From assembly GCF_024362485.1 (NCBI RefSeq), contig NZ_CP101456.1, forward strand, positions 1,674,001 to 1,738,000: a DNA stretch of 64,000 nucleotides, given 5' to 3'. This stretch comes from Natronobeatus ordinarius. Lineage in GTDB: Archaea; Halobacteriota; Halobacteria; Halobacteriales; Natrialbaceae. The notes beneath the pieces were generated by a model. That model ran no database searches. It worked only from the letters and a program-made list of their open reading frames with translations, and was not told the DNA's origin. This document shows, one piece after another, positions 9,246 to 17,091 of this stretch. A program made the translations under genes and the position numbers. Each line of letters starts with the position of its first letter. Position 1 is the stretch's first letter.

Positions 9246-9947
9246 ATGACGATCGAGAAAGGATACCGGACGGAACTCGAGGTCGACGGCGTCACGATCG
9301 ACCGCCGCGACGTCGAGATGCTCGAGGCGATCGACGACCACGGCTCGATGCACGCCGCGGCCGACGCGCTGGGGCGATCCTACGCCCGGCTCCAGCGGCG
9401 GGTCGTGGAACTCGAGGAGGCCGTGGGCCAGCTGACCGAGCGACGACGCGGTGGGAGCGGCGGCGGCGGCACCGAGCTGACCGAGACGGCAACGGAACTG
9501 CTCCGACAGTTCGACCGCCACCGCACGGAACTCGCCGGCGTCGCGACGGTCACCGAGTCGATCCTCGAGGGAACGGTCCAGGATCGGACGGGCGAACTCG
9601 CGACCGTCGAGACGCCCGCCGGCCCGGTGGTCGCACTGGTTCCAGCGGGTGCACGCGAGGTCGAGATCAGCGTTCGCTCCGACGCGGTCGTCCTGAGCGA
9701 CCCGGACGAGACGCCCGACACGGGTGGAACGAGCTTTCGAAACCGGTTCGATGCCGTCGTCACCGCCGTCGAATCCGGCGAGGCGGTCGCGAACGTCGCC
9801 CTCGAACTCGACGGTGGCGTCTCCCTCGAGGCGCTCGTCACGACGGGGAGCCGGGACGCGCTGGCGCTCGAGCCCGGCCGGCGCGTCGTCGCTTCGTTCA
9901 AAGCGACGGCCGCTCGAGCGATCCGCGTCGACCGAAACGAGAGCTGA
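9246..9947 (+). CDS. ModE-like winged-helix regulator with TOBE domain
   Basis: The 233-residue protein has an N-terminal LysR/ModE-type helix-turn-helix (VTIDRRDVEMLEAIDDHGSM then AAADALGRSYARLQRRVVEL, residues 14-57). A Gly-rich linker (RRGGSGGGGTELTE) follows, and the C-terminal half has the shape of a TOBE oxyanion-binding module (GTVQDRTGELATVETPAGPVV, then a segment ending VASFKATAARAIRVDR). ModE proteins sense molybdate or tungstate through such domains. As the last gene of the tup operon it probably represses or tunes tungstate uptake. Only one clear TOBE copy is visible. Confidence 0.82.
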   Translation: MTIEKGYRTELEVDGVTIDRRDVEMLEAIDDHGSMHAAADALGRSYARLQRRVVELEEAVGQLTERRRGGSGGGGTELTETATELLRQFDRHRTELAGVATVTESILEGTVQDRTGELATVETPAGPVVALVPAGAREVEISVRSDAVVLSDPDETPDTGGTSFRNRFDAVVTAVESGEAVANVALELDGGVSLEALVTTGSRDALALEPGRRVVASFKATAARAIRVDRNES

Positions 9948-9956
9948 AACGGTCCG

Positions 9957-10385
9957 TCAGGCCGACCGCGCGTCGGTCATCGAGTCGGCGAGCTTCGCCC
10001 CGCAGGCCCGGCAGTAGCGCGACCCCTCGCGGACGATCGCCTCGCAGTCGGGGCAGGTAAACTCGCCGTCGGGTTCCCCGAGGGCTTCCCCGCAGTTGGG
10101 GCAGTAGTCGGCGTCGCCGGCGACCTCGATCCCGCAGTTCGGACAGCCGTCGCGATCCTCCCAGAGGACGCGCCGTTGCGAGCGGTTGACGTAGTTGTAC
10201 GCGCCCCAGAGGACGTTTCCCAGTCCGAAGGTCCACCAGATGGTCAAGAGCGCGACCAGCACGTGCGAGGCGAGCGAGCCGATCTCCCGGTTCACCATCA
10301 CGACTCGATCCGGCCGCTCGTCCTCGATGCGCCAGCCCTGCGCGACGAGGTCGTCGATCTCCCGCTGGAGGCGTCTGCTTCGCAT
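9957..10385 (-). CDS. Membrane-associated double zinc-ribbon protein
   Basis: The product from the ATG at 10385 has 142 residues; a start at 10451 would add 22. It opens with MRSRRLQREIDDLVAQGWRI, an amphipathic segment, then one or two hydrophobic stretches (SHVLVALLTIWWTFGLGNVLWGAYNYV). Three or four CxxC knuckles follow: CPNC, CPNC, CPDC and CRAC, forming tandem zinc ribbons. Such proteins are common in haloarchaea and have no assigned role. It is convergent with the tup regulator, nine bases apart. Confidence 0.72.
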   Translation of the reverse strand: MRSRRLQREIDDLVAQGWRIEDERPDRVVMVNREIGSLASHVLVALLTIWWTFGLGNVLWGAYNYVNRSQRRVLWEDRDGCPNCGIEVAGDADYCPNCGEALGEPDGEFTCPDCEAIVREGSRYCRACGAKLADSMTDARSA

Positions 10386-10455
10386 ACGTTCGATAGGCTT
10401 CGAGGGGGTAAACGGTTGACGACGCCCGATAATCGTGTCGTCGACTGACAACTTT

Positions 10456-10806
10456 TCAGCCGTCCTCCCCGGTACGGGCTCCGACGTAGGCTGCGAGCGT
10501 AGCCACTGCAGCGTCGACGACAGCTTCGTTCAGGACTCCAAGTTCGCGATTGATATCGTCAGGATCGAGAGAGGCGACTGCCCAGGGGAGAATCGAGCTG
10601 TCTTCCGGAAGTCCACCGTCGATCAGGTCCTCGTCCTCGATCGGTATTCGTTCGTCGTGCCAGGTTTTCGTCGTGAGCGTGAGTGCAACGTATTGCTCGC
10701 CGTGGAAGGGCATGTCGGACGTGTTGACGACAACCCATGGCCGACCAGCGTCACCATCTTTGAACGGATCGGCAGCGTAGACGATCGTCCCCCGCGTAAC
10801 AGTCAT
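10456..10806 (-). CDS. PemK/MazF-type toxin
   Basis: The 116-residue product starts at 10806 (MTVTRGTIVYAADPFKDG). It has the PemK/MazF layout: RGTIVYAADP early, GRPWVVVNTSDMPFHGEQYVALTLTT in the middle, and an SSILPWAVASLDPDDI segment near residue 80. The family are small RNA endonucleases that cut mRNA and are kept silent by a partner protein. Its start codon overlaps the stop of the upstream winged-helix gene by four bases, the usual partner-then-toxin order. No target specificity can be read from sequence. Confidence 0.82.
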   Translation of the reverse strand: MTVTRGTIVYAADPFKDGDAGRPWVVVNTSDMPFHGEQYVALTLTTKTWHDERIPIEDEDLIDGGLPEDSSILPWAVASLDPDDINRELGVLNEAVVDAAVATLAAYVGARTGEDG

Positions 10807-11153
10807 TCGTCGTCTCGCTCGCTCGCGTTCACCCACTCGTCGCGATCCTCTTCCCCGTACAGGTCGTCGAACAGTCGCGTCGCTCTGTGCGTACCGTAGG
10901 CCCGTCGGAGTCGGTCCAGGTCGTCGGTAATCGCCCAGTAGGGTCCCTTGTGTCTGACGAGCTTTCGGTTCTCGAGTCGTGAGAGGACGGGATGAATCGA
11001 ATTCTCGTTGACGTCCGTCCGTCGGGCGATTTCTCGTGCTTTCCAGGCGCGATCTCGGTTCTCGTACAGGAACGTAAGAACCTGCTCTGGATTACTCAAC
11101 TCCGACAACTCTTCGGGAGAACGCTCGTCGAACCGATCGATGTCGATGGACAT
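10803..11153 (-). CDS. Winged-helix partner (putative antitoxin/regulator) of PemK/MazF toxin
   Basis: The 116-residue product starts at 11153 (MSIDIDRFDERSPEELSELS). The central part VLTFLYENRDRAWKAREIARRTDVNENSIHPVLSRLENRKLVRHK is a MarR-like winged helix, and the tail is very acidic (GEEDRDEWVNASERDDE). The acidic tail could wrap the basic toxin, as antitoxin tails do, while the winged helix would bind the operon promoter. The gene ends four bases into the toxin gene. Antitoxin action is inferred from position and size; the family otherwise resembles ordinary transcription regulators. Confidence 0.72.
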   Translation of the reverse strand: MSIDIDRFDERSPEELSELSNPEQVLTFLYENRDRAWKAREIARRTDVNENSIHPVLSRLENRKLVRHKGPYWAITDDLDRLRRAYGTHRATRLFDDLYGEEDRDEWVNASERDDE

Positions 11154-11270
11154 ACGTGCCGATTGGAGGCCAACCGGATTAACTGTATCCGTTGTACGTG
11201 TTGTACGCACCGTACCCCGAAGATGACGGATCTGGCTCACGCTGGCTGCTCCGATTCCGACGTCTTGTCA

Positions 11271-12605
11271 TCAGCTTAATCGAACCGGGTCCACCTTGAG
11301 ATACTCGCGCATCACGACCGTCGCGTACGATCCCTTCGGGAGCGAAAACGAGAGCGTTAGAGGGTCAGAGTCGAGCTCGATCCCCGTTCGCACCAGGATC
11401 GCCCGCCGCGTCCCCGTCGAGTGGAACTCGCCGGGGAGGTCGAAGTCCTCGGGGACGAGCTCGAGCTCGTCGAGCACCGCCCGTTCGATCTCGCCGGGTT
11501 CGCCCTCGCCCAGCTCGGTTTCGGTGCCCACGAGCGGCGCGGTGACGAACGCCCGGCCGCGTTCGCAGTGGCGGGTCACTGACCGCACGCGGCGGTCGGT
11601 CACCCGCTGTTCGCGGTCGGTGTCGGGAAGCTCGAGGCCGTCCGGCGCGTCCGTATCCGCGAAACAGACCACGTCGCCCTCGACGGGACGGTCGAACGGC
11701 AGGCCGCGCTCGAGTCGCTCGCTCAGGATCAGGTTGAAGGCGTAGGACTGTGCGGCGTGGACGAACAGCCGCTGGAGGTTCGAGGGCAGTCGCTCGAGGG
11801 CGTCCCGGAACGTCTCCTCCGCTACCTCGTCGGCTTCGGCCAGTTCGTGCAGCATCGACCGCTCGTAGCGCAGCCGGTTCGGAAACCGCTCGAGCGCTTC
11901 GCGCCAGTCCCGGGTCTCCTCGACGAACGTCCGGGCCTCCTGGGTCGATTCGGGTTCGGCGTCGGTCGGGTTGCCGAGGTAGGCCAGCACCGCGCCCTCG
12001 AAGTCGCCGCGGACGAGCTCGAGGCCGACCTCGTGGGTAATCGGGCGTCGGCTCCCGAAGCGCTGCTGGCCGAAGAAGTTGGGGACACCGATCTTCGACC
12101 CCTCCTCGACCCCTCCGAACGCGACCAGTTCGTCGGTGATCGCCTCGGCGTTCTCGGGCGCCTCGGGCTCGCTCACGACCAGTTCGAAGGCGTTGCCCGC
12201 GAGGTCGCCGAACTCGAGTGAGCGACCGGCCCGGCCGAGCACCTCGAGCTCGGCCCCGTTCACGTCGGGGAGCTCGTCCGGTTCGGCCCCATAGATCGAG
12301 AACAGCTGCGTCGTCACGGCGTACTTGTCCTTGGTGCCGGCCCAGGAGACCCGCTCGCGGGAGACGCCAAGCGCGTCCGACAGCCGGGACGCGAAGTCGT
12401 TGGTGTCCCAGCCAGCCAGCGTCGCCCGGAGCACGAGGTGTGGGTAGGCGTCGGGGGTCGCGTCGACGGGCTCGATCGAAAAGCGCTCGAGTTCGCGCAC
12501 CCGGAAGTGGTCGTCGCGCTCGCGGAGGTGGCCGCCGACGCCGTCGGTCTCGCTGACGTAGGACGCCATGCCGACGGCCTGCTCTGTGGGATGGGCTGGA
12601 CGCAT
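11271..12605 (-). CDS. truD: tRNA pseudouridine(13) synthase TruD
   Basis: The 444-residue product from 12605 ([19 protein letters not shown]) matches archaeal TruD, which converts U13 of tRNAs to pseudouridine. The catalytic motif [11 protein letters not shown] holds the active Asp. Other family blocks are [41 protein letters not shown] and [16 protein letters not shown]. The C-terminal end ([19 protein letters not shown]) is typical. The open frame continues further upstream, but that part is antisense to nothing conserved, so 12605 is the likely start. An esterase gene and pth2 lie upstream on the same strand; truD-pth2 proximity is frequent in archaea. Confidence 0.93.
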   Translation of the reverse strand: MRPAHPTEQAVGMASYVSETDGVGGHLRERDDHFRVRELERFSIEPVDATPDAYPHLVLRATLAGWDTNDFASRLSDALGVSRERVSWAGTKDKYAVTTQLFSIYGAEPDELPDVNGAELEVLGRAGRSLEFGDLAGNAFELVVSEPEAPENAEAITDELVAFGGVEEGSKIGVPNFFGQQRFGSRRPITHEVGLELVRGDFEGAVLAYLGNPTDAEPESTQEARTFVEETRDWREALERFPNRLRYERSMLHELAEADEVAEETFRDALERLPSNLQRLFVHAAQSYAFNLILSERLERGLPFDRPVEGDVVCFADTDAPDGLELPDTDREQRVTDRRVRSVTRHCERGRAFVTAPLVGTETELGEGEPGEIERAVLDELELVPEDFDLPGEFHSTGTRRAILVRTGIELDSDPLTLSFSLPKGSYATVVMREYLKVDPVRLS

Positions 12606-12672
12606 CTCGCCCGTGGCTTGGCGTGGGGTCCGTAAATCGGTTCGTTCTCGTGGCGAGTACGGGAGTCCAGTG

Positions 12673-13320
12673 TTACGCCGTCGATTCGACGACGTCCTCG
12701 AGCAGCTGACGCACGACGGTGAGCTCGTCCGACAGCACGGTGTGGCCCACGTTCCTGTAGATTCGGTCGGTGACGGCAGCCTCGAGGTCATCGAAGACGG
12801 CCGCCGACTCGTGGACTCGCTCGACGGGGATGTGGGGGTCGCGGTCGCCACAGCCGAGAAAGACCGGCGTCCCGGCCATCGACCCCTCGTAGCGCTCTCG
12901 ATCGACCGCTGGACCGATCAACCCGCCCGAGAGTGCCACGACGCCGCCGTATCGACGGGCGTTTCGCGCGGCGAACTCGGTCGCGAGGCAGGCGCCCTGG
13001 GAGAAGCCGAGCAGGACGACTCGCTCCCGCGGGACGCCGCCGTCGACCGCCGTCTCGATCGCGTCGCCGACCGCCCGCAGCGCCGAGGAGAGGTTCGGCT
13101 CGTTGGCCTCGAGCGGCGCGAGAAACAGCTGGGGATACCAGCTCCCGTCCTGGGCCTGCGGCGCGAGGTAGGCGACGTCGTCGTGGCGTACCTCCCGGGC
13201 GAGATCGAGCATCCCACGGGCACGCGCGCCGCGGCCGTGTACGAGTACCATCGCCACGGTGGCGTCCTCGAGCGACGCACCCGAGCGCTCGAGTGGCTGG
13301 TTCTGGTGTGGGTCGTCCAT
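12673..13320 (-). CDS. Alpha/beta hydrolase (phospholipase/carboxylesterase family)
   Basis: The 215-residue protein has the serine hydrolase nucleophile elbow GFSQG near residue 110, an oxyanion region [13 protein letters not shown] at the start of the fold, the acid in [10 protein letters not shown] and the catalytic histidine in [12 protein letters not shown] near the C-terminus. Length and order match the small carboxylesterase/lysophospholipase family. It lies between pth2 and truD on the same strand, with 58-68 base gaps, and may share their transcript. The natural substrate is unknown. Confidence 0.85.
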   Translation of the reverse strand: MDDPHQNQPLERSGASLEDATVAMVLVHGRGARARGMLDLAREVRHDDVAYLAPQAQDGSWYPQLFLAPLEANEPNLSSALRAVGDAIETAVDGGVPRERVVLLGFSQGACLATEFAARNARRYGGVVALSGGLIGPAVDRERYEGSMAGTPVFLGCGDRDPHIPVERVHESAAVFDDLEAAVTDRIYRNVGHTVLSDELTVVRQLLEDVVESTA

Positions 13321-13378
13321 AGCCGTAGATGGCGCTCGAGGAGCAAGGCCGTTCTCCCGGCAGCGAACCGATCGAACG

Positions 13379-13717
13379 CTACAGCAGGGAGAGCTCGCCC
13401 GTTACTCGATCGACCAGCTCCTCGTCGGCTGGCCCGATCGCCAGCGCCGTGACGGTCCCCGGCTCGAGCTGGGTGTGGCCGGCATCCCGGATCACGGCGT
13501 TGGGCAACCTCTCGCGGTCGGCGATCTCGGACAGTTCGTACAGCTCGCGCTCGCTCGAGCCCTTGAGGACGACCTTCTTCTGGCCGCCTCCCTTCCAGCG
13601 CTTGCGGGCCCGGTCGTCGGCCCTTTCGTAGGCCGACAGCGAGGCGTGGGCGACCTGCGCCGCGAGCTTTCCTGTCCCCATGCCGACGTCGGTGCGGGCG
13701 ACGATGGCCTGTTTCAT
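13379..13717 (-). CDS. pth2: Peptidyl-tRNA hydrolase Pth2
   Basis: The 112-residue product ([30 protein letters not shown]) is full length for the archaeal/eukaryal Pth2 family, which releases tRNA from stalled peptidyl-tRNA. Conserved features seen are [47 protein letters not shown] and the closing [19 protein letters not shown]. It is the first gene of the pth2-esterase-truD group on the reverse strand and is divergent from dcd. Confidence 0.93.
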   Translation of the reverse strand: MKQAIVARTDVGMGTGKLAAQVAHASLSAYERADDRARKRWKGGGQKKVVLKGSSERELYELSEIADRERLPNAVIRDAGHTQLEPGTVTALAIGPADEELVDRVTGELSLL

Positions 13718-13877
13718 GTCCGACTCCTCGAGCCGAGGACTAAAAGCGACGACGATGTGTCGGACGACCAGGCAACGGCGTCACCGCCACGTGCGGAGAC
13801 GGTACGGCACGGGGCTGGCGGACACGTGGTGGTGAACCAGTTGCGCGTTCGACATCGGGTCCACGTTAGATCGAAGA

Positions 13878-13886
13878 GATTTACAC
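13878..13886 (+). promoter_or_regulatory. Probable TATA box of dcd
   Basis: The AT-rich box GATTTACAC is centred about 27 bases before the dcd ATG at 13910, the distance expected for a leaderless archaeal transcript. Confidence 0.5.
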
Positions 13887-13909
13887 CTACTGCGTCCGTC
13901 TGCCCGGGT

Positions 13910-14512
13910 ATGATCCTCTCGGACGCGGACATCCTCGACCGACTCGAGGCGGGCGACCTCGTCATCGAGCCGATCGACGACTACGACTTACAGATCCAGC
14001 CGGCGAGCGTCGACCTCCGCCTCGGGCGGGAGTTCCTCGAGTTCCGCCGGACGAACATCCCCTGCATCCACCCCGACTCCGAACGCGAAGTCGACGAGTA
14101 CGTCACCGAAACGGTCGTCGAGGAGGGCGACGACTTCATCCTCCACCCCGGCGACTTCGTCCTCGGGACGACCCACGAGCGCGTCGAGATTCCGGCGGAC
14201 CTGATCGCTCACGTCGAGGGACGGTCTTCACTGGGGCGGCTCGCCGTGGTGGTGCACGCCACAGCCGGGCTTTGCGATCCGGGGTACAGAGGCCAGATCA
14301 CCCTCGAGCTCTCGAATCTCGGTGCGGCCCCCGTCGCGCTCTCACCCGGCATGCGAATCTCTCAGCTCACCTTCACCGAACTCAAAACCGAAGCCGAGCG
14401 ACCCTACGGCAGCGACCGCGGCTCGAAGTACCAGGACCAGGACGGCCCGCAGGCCTCGCGCATCGGCAGCGACGACGAGTTCGGTGGCGACCAACTCGAG
14501 CGCGATCGCTAG
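13910..14512 (+). CDS. dcd: dCTP deaminase
   Basis: The 200-residue product matches dCTP deaminase, which turns dCTP into dUTP (or dUMP in bifunctional forms) for thymidylate synthesis. Family motifs seen are [11 protein letters not shown] near residue 25, [17 protein letters not shown] near 105 (with the substrate-binding RSSLGR), [14 protein letters not shown] with the catalytic Glu, and [14 protein letters not shown] near the end. The start at 13910 has a TATA box at the right distance. It is divergent from pth2. Confidence 0.93.
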   Translation: MILSDADILDRLEAGDLVIEPIDDYDLQIQPASVDLRLGREFLEFRRTNIPCIHPDSEREVDEYVTETVVEEGDDFILHPGDFVLGTTHERVEIPADLIAHVEGRSSLGRLAVVVHATAGLCDPGYRGQITLELSNLGAAPVALSPGMRISQLTFTELKTEAERPYGSDRGSKYQDQDGPQASRIGSDDEFGGDQLERDR

Positions 14513-14563
14513 CACTCGCGAATTTCAGAACGCTTTCAGTCTCGAACTCCCGATTGCCATCCG

Positions 14564-14755
14564 ATGACCTGCCAGTACCGAGACCCGAACGGCGGTGACG
14601 CCTGCCAGGATGCCGCCACTCGAGCCCTCAGCGTTTACTATCCCGAGCGGGAGCGACAGGTGGTGACTCGCTACTGCGACGCACACGCCGACGCGATGGA
14701 AGCCGAACTGGCCGACGATCCGAACCGCCAGCTGGTCTCGAACCAGGAGTGGTAG
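14564..14755 (+). CDS. Small Cys/His protein of unknown function
   Basis: A 63-residue frame (MTCQYRDPNGGDACQDAATR) sits between dcd and a convergent usp gene. It has Cys3, Cys14 and Cys39 with His42 (CDAHAD), which could bind a metal such as zinc, and its composition is acidic as for other genes here. It starts 51 bases after dcd on the same strand. No known family was recognised; the gene is judged likely real from its composition and its fit between neighbours. Confidence 0.55.
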   Translation: MTCQYRDPNGGDACQDAATRALSVYYPERERQVVTRYCDAHADAMEAELADDPNRQLVSNQEW

Positions 14756-14773
14756 CGCGTCCGGAGGCGAGTT

Positions 14774-15631
14774 TCAGCCGAGCGAGACGTCCTCGAGCGT
14801 CCGGACCGTCAGCACCGGCGTCGGGGCCGCGCTGACGACGCGCTGGGAGACGCTGCCGACGACGAGGCGCTCGAGGCCGCGCCGGCCCTCGACCCCCAGC
14901 ACGAGGAGGTCGACGCCGTGGGCGTCGGCGTAAGCGAGCAGTTCGTCGGCCGGTCGGCCCCGCACGACCGACCGGACGGTCCCCACCCCGCGGTCGGCCG
15001 CGCGAACGGCGACGTCCTTCGTCGCGGCGTCGGCTGCCTGCTCGAAACTCTCGAGGGCGGCCTCGGCGCGCGTCCGGCTGTCGTCGACGACGGAGACGGC
15101 CCGGAGCTCGGCGTCGTACGCCTCGGCGAGGCCGATCGCCTGGGAGATGGCGGCGCTCGAGCCCGGCCGGCCGTCGGTCGCGACGGCGATCTCGTCGATC
15201 CGTCTGGAAACGGCGTCGACCGACGGATTCACGGTGAGAACCGGTCGCGTGGAGTCGCGGATCACAGCCAGCGCGACGCTTCCCAGGAGGAGCCGTTCGA
15301 CGTCGCTTCGGCCGCGCGTTCCCAGCACGAGAAGGTCGACGTCGGCCTCGTCGGCGTAGGCGAGCACCGCTCGGACCGGGTCGCCGTCCCTGACGACGGT
15401 CTCGACGGGGACGCCGCGGTCGCGCGCTTCCGCCGCGAGCTCCTCGACGTACAGCCTGGCGTCGTCCCGGCGTCGGTCGTGACCGTCGGCTCGCCGGCTT
15501 CCGCGTGGCACCTCGACGACCGACAGCAGGTGGGTCCTCGCCTCGAGGTCGGCCGCGATCGAAAGTCCCTGCTCGGCGGCCGTCGTCGCGACGCCGCTCC
15601 CGTCGGTCGCGATGAGGACGTCCTCGTACAT
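14774..15631 (-). CDS. Universal stress protein, two Usp domains
   Basis: The 285-residue product starts at 15631 (MYEDVLIATDGSGVATTAAEQ) and has two Usp domains in tandem, each beginning with a beta strand and ending with a nucleotide-binding motif: VLGTRGRSDVERLLLGSVALAV and VLGVEGRRGLERLVVGSVSQRV. These G-x2-G-x9-G(S/T) patterns indicate the ATP-binding type. A longer start at 15691 is possible, and an AT-rich box lies just upstream of it. The first 74 bases of the gene plus 34 upstream bases are duplicated at 16818-16924, on the far side of a small AT-richer island. The upstream sequence of this gene therefore appears to have been replaced. Confidence 0.88.
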   Translation of the reverse strand: MYEDVLIATDGSGVATTAAEQGLSIAADLEARTHLLSVVEVPRGSRRADGHDRRRDDARLYVEELAAEARDRGVPVETVVRDGDPVRAVLAYADEADVDLLVLGTRGRSDVERLLLGSVALAVIRDSTRPVLTVNPSVDAVSRRIDEIAVATDGRPGSSAAISQAIGLAEAYDAELRAVSVVDDSRTRAEAALESFEQAADAATKDVAVRAADRGVGTVRSVVRGRPADELLAYADAHGVDLLVLGVEGRRGLERLVVGSVSQRVVSAAPTPVLTVRTLEDVSLG

Positions 15632-15665
15632 CACCGGACGTACGGCCGCCTCCGTCTTGAACGTG
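15558..15665 (-). repeat. Direct repeat, left copy (usp 5' end)
   Basis: This 108-base segment covers the start codon of the usp gene and its flank. It recurs in the same orientation at 16818-16924 with two substitutions and one missing base. The two copies are 1,260 bases apart and bound a low-GC island. Confidence 0.95.
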
Positions 15666-15732
15666 TAGAACTCAGCGGTCGTATCGACCATTTAATTAAA
15701 AACATTTAATATATTAGTGGTGATTGCTATGC

Positions 15733-16521
15733 ATGGTTCGCAAGGCCAATGACCAAACGAATCGACGTACCGTCCTCTACGCAACTGCTGCCGGCCTCGG
15801 AACGGTTACAGCAGCCGGAACCGCTACAGCATCACCATCCGAGGGTGAAATCACAGTTGACCCAGAGGAAGAGTATGGGGTAGAACCTATCGACAGCTTC
15901 GAAATAAAGCGTATTATTGAAGCTTCCTCCTACTCGGTTGTCGTTACAGAAACCGATGACAGAGTTTCGGCCGTTAAAATTTCTGCCGAAGACAACGGTG
16001 CAGTTGAGCACGGGGTTATCAGCGAAAAACGAAATCGAGACTCACAGGAAACGGTCGATATAAGTTCTGAAACAGTTCGCGAAGAGGGATTTGATGGGAT
16101 AGTTGAATCGAGCTCGACAGTTATCGAAAAACAAGAAGAGATCTCTCGACAGATCGGATCCTGCGACCTCGATTACTGCAATGAGGATGGATGGCCACAC
16201 TATCAAGAAGGCGTCACACTGACGTTGACTGAACCTGCAGATGTCATTGGGAAAGCCACTTTGACCGAAATCATTGGTGGGTTGGTCGCGATTAAAAAAG
16301 GCGTCTTGTTAGGGGGAGCAGTCGGGGTACTCGTTGCAGCGATGCTTGGACTTGGTACCGGACGAAATTGGACAATATCGGAGTACGATAGAGACGGGTG
16401 GTTATTCCCGAGGATTAGTGCGGGTGTAGCAAATAGCTGGGATGCCGACCCCAGTTCTCATCAGACTGTTATCCAGAGTCGAGGTCGCCACGTATACGAA
16501 TGCCACGAAGGCCATCCTTAA
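15733..16521 (+). CDS. Exported protein of unknown function, Tat signal
   Basis: The 262-residue product begins MVRKANDQTNRRTVLYATAA, a twin-arginine-type signal with a hydrophobic core and AxA-like end (GTATASPS). The mature N-terminal part is acidic and Ser/Thr/Glu-rich. Near residue 140 is a short Cys pair (SCDLDYC), then a long hydrophobic, glycine-rich stretch (TEIIGGLVAIKKGVLLGGAV, continuing LVAAMLGLG), and a C-terminal tail with Trp and a last Cys (RGRHVYECHEGHP). No family was recognised. The layout (Tat leader, acidic domain, amphipathic or membrane-active C-terminus) recalls halocin precursors, but this is only a guess. An in-frame TTG at 15724 is a less likely start. Confidence 0.7.
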   Translation: MVRKANDQTNRRTVLYATAAGLGTVTAAGTATASPSEGEITVDPEEEYGVEPIDSFEIKRIIEASSYSVVVTETDDRVSAVKISAEDNGAVEHGVISEKRNRDSQETVDISSETVREEGFDGIVESSSTVIEKQEEISRQIGSCDLDYCNEDGWPHYQEGVTLTLTEPADVIGKATLTEIIGGLVAIKKGVLLGGAVGVLVAAMLGLGTGRNWTISEYDRDGWLFPRISAGVANSWDADPSSHQTVIQSRGRHVYECHEGHP

Positions 16522-16567
16522 GTAATGACATGAACTACGAAGCAGTTGGAGAAAGACGCCACTAGTT

Positions 16568-16789
16568 ATGAAACGATCGGAGAAGATCAAACGGATCGTA
16601 CTTTTCGCGGCAATTCCTGGAGTTCTTGCGTTCGTCCTCGTCCCGGTGTTCACGATGCTCGTAGCCAGGGAAGTTGATGTGTGGTTCGCGATCTACATCG
16701 CGATTGGCTCCTCGCTTGGGATGGGGCTGTTCATGGCGATTCTCGCGGTCGTGGCGCCGAAGACGTTCGAGTCAGTGCAGCTGCTCTGA
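16568..16789 (+). CDS. Small two-helix membrane protein
   Basis: The 73-residue product (MKRSEKIKRIVLFAAIPGVL) has a basic N-terminus and two hydrophobic helices (about residues 9-31 and 40-63). It follows the exported protein by 46 bases on the same strand, within the same low-GC island. No family was recognised. Small membrane proteins next to secreted toxins are often immunity proteins, but nothing in the sequence proves this here. Confidence 0.6.
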   Translation: MKRSEKIKRIVLFAAIPGVLAFVLVPVFTMLVAREVDVWFAIYIAIGSSLGMGLFMAILAVVAPKTFESVQLL

Positions 16790-16817
16790 GCGAGCACGAA
16801 TTGCCAGGCAAACCACA

Positions 16818-16924
16818 ATCGACAGCCCCTGCTCGGCGGCCGTCGTCGCGACGCCGCTCCCGTCGTCGCGATGAGGACGTCCTCGTACATCACCGGACGT
16901 ACGGCCGCCTCCGTCTTGAACGTG
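16818..16924 (-). pseudogene. Right copy of repeat: decayed usp 5' fragment
   Basis: This 107-base copy of the usp start region begins with the same MYEDVLIATDG codons on the reverse strand, then loses frame through one missing base just after the start region and stops resembling usp after about 24 codons. It is a remnant and cannot make a stress protein. With 15558-15665 it forms the direct repeats flanking the island. Confidence 0.85.
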
Positions 16925-17060
16925 CGTCTGCCTTCCGGGTCGGTTCACCGGCTCATCGTGATTACCGTCGCTCCTCAAGCGGTGGGTGGATCGACCTCGA
17001 GTCCGTGCGGTGAGTGCAGACACTACCCGACCTGATGGCGCTCTCTTGACCGGGCCGTAG

Positions 17061-17070
17061 TTACTTTTAT
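17061..17070 (+). promoter_or_regulatory. Probable TATA box of usp-ferredoxin gene
   Basis: TTACTTTTAT is centred about 27 bases before the ATG at 17092, fitting a leaderless haloarchaeal promoter. Confidence 0.55.
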
Positions 17071-17091
17071 CCGAGTGTGGTAGGGGTTCTG

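Larger units (their letters stand above)
15666..16817. mobile_element. Putative small genomic island between direct repeats
   Basis: The segment between the two usp 5' copies has clearly lower GC and different codon use from its surroundings (AT-ending codons such as AAA, ATT, GAA are common). It carries two genes of unknown function and no visible integrase. The left edge is very AT-rich (15690-15720). The structure fits acquisition together with a duplication of the target's 5' end; the mechanism is not visible. Confidence 0.6.

Noticed and set aside
16772-17023. Reverse frame containing usp-like residues
   Set aside because: Only about 24 codons match usp and they are out of frame with the rest; it is a duplicated fragment, not a gene.
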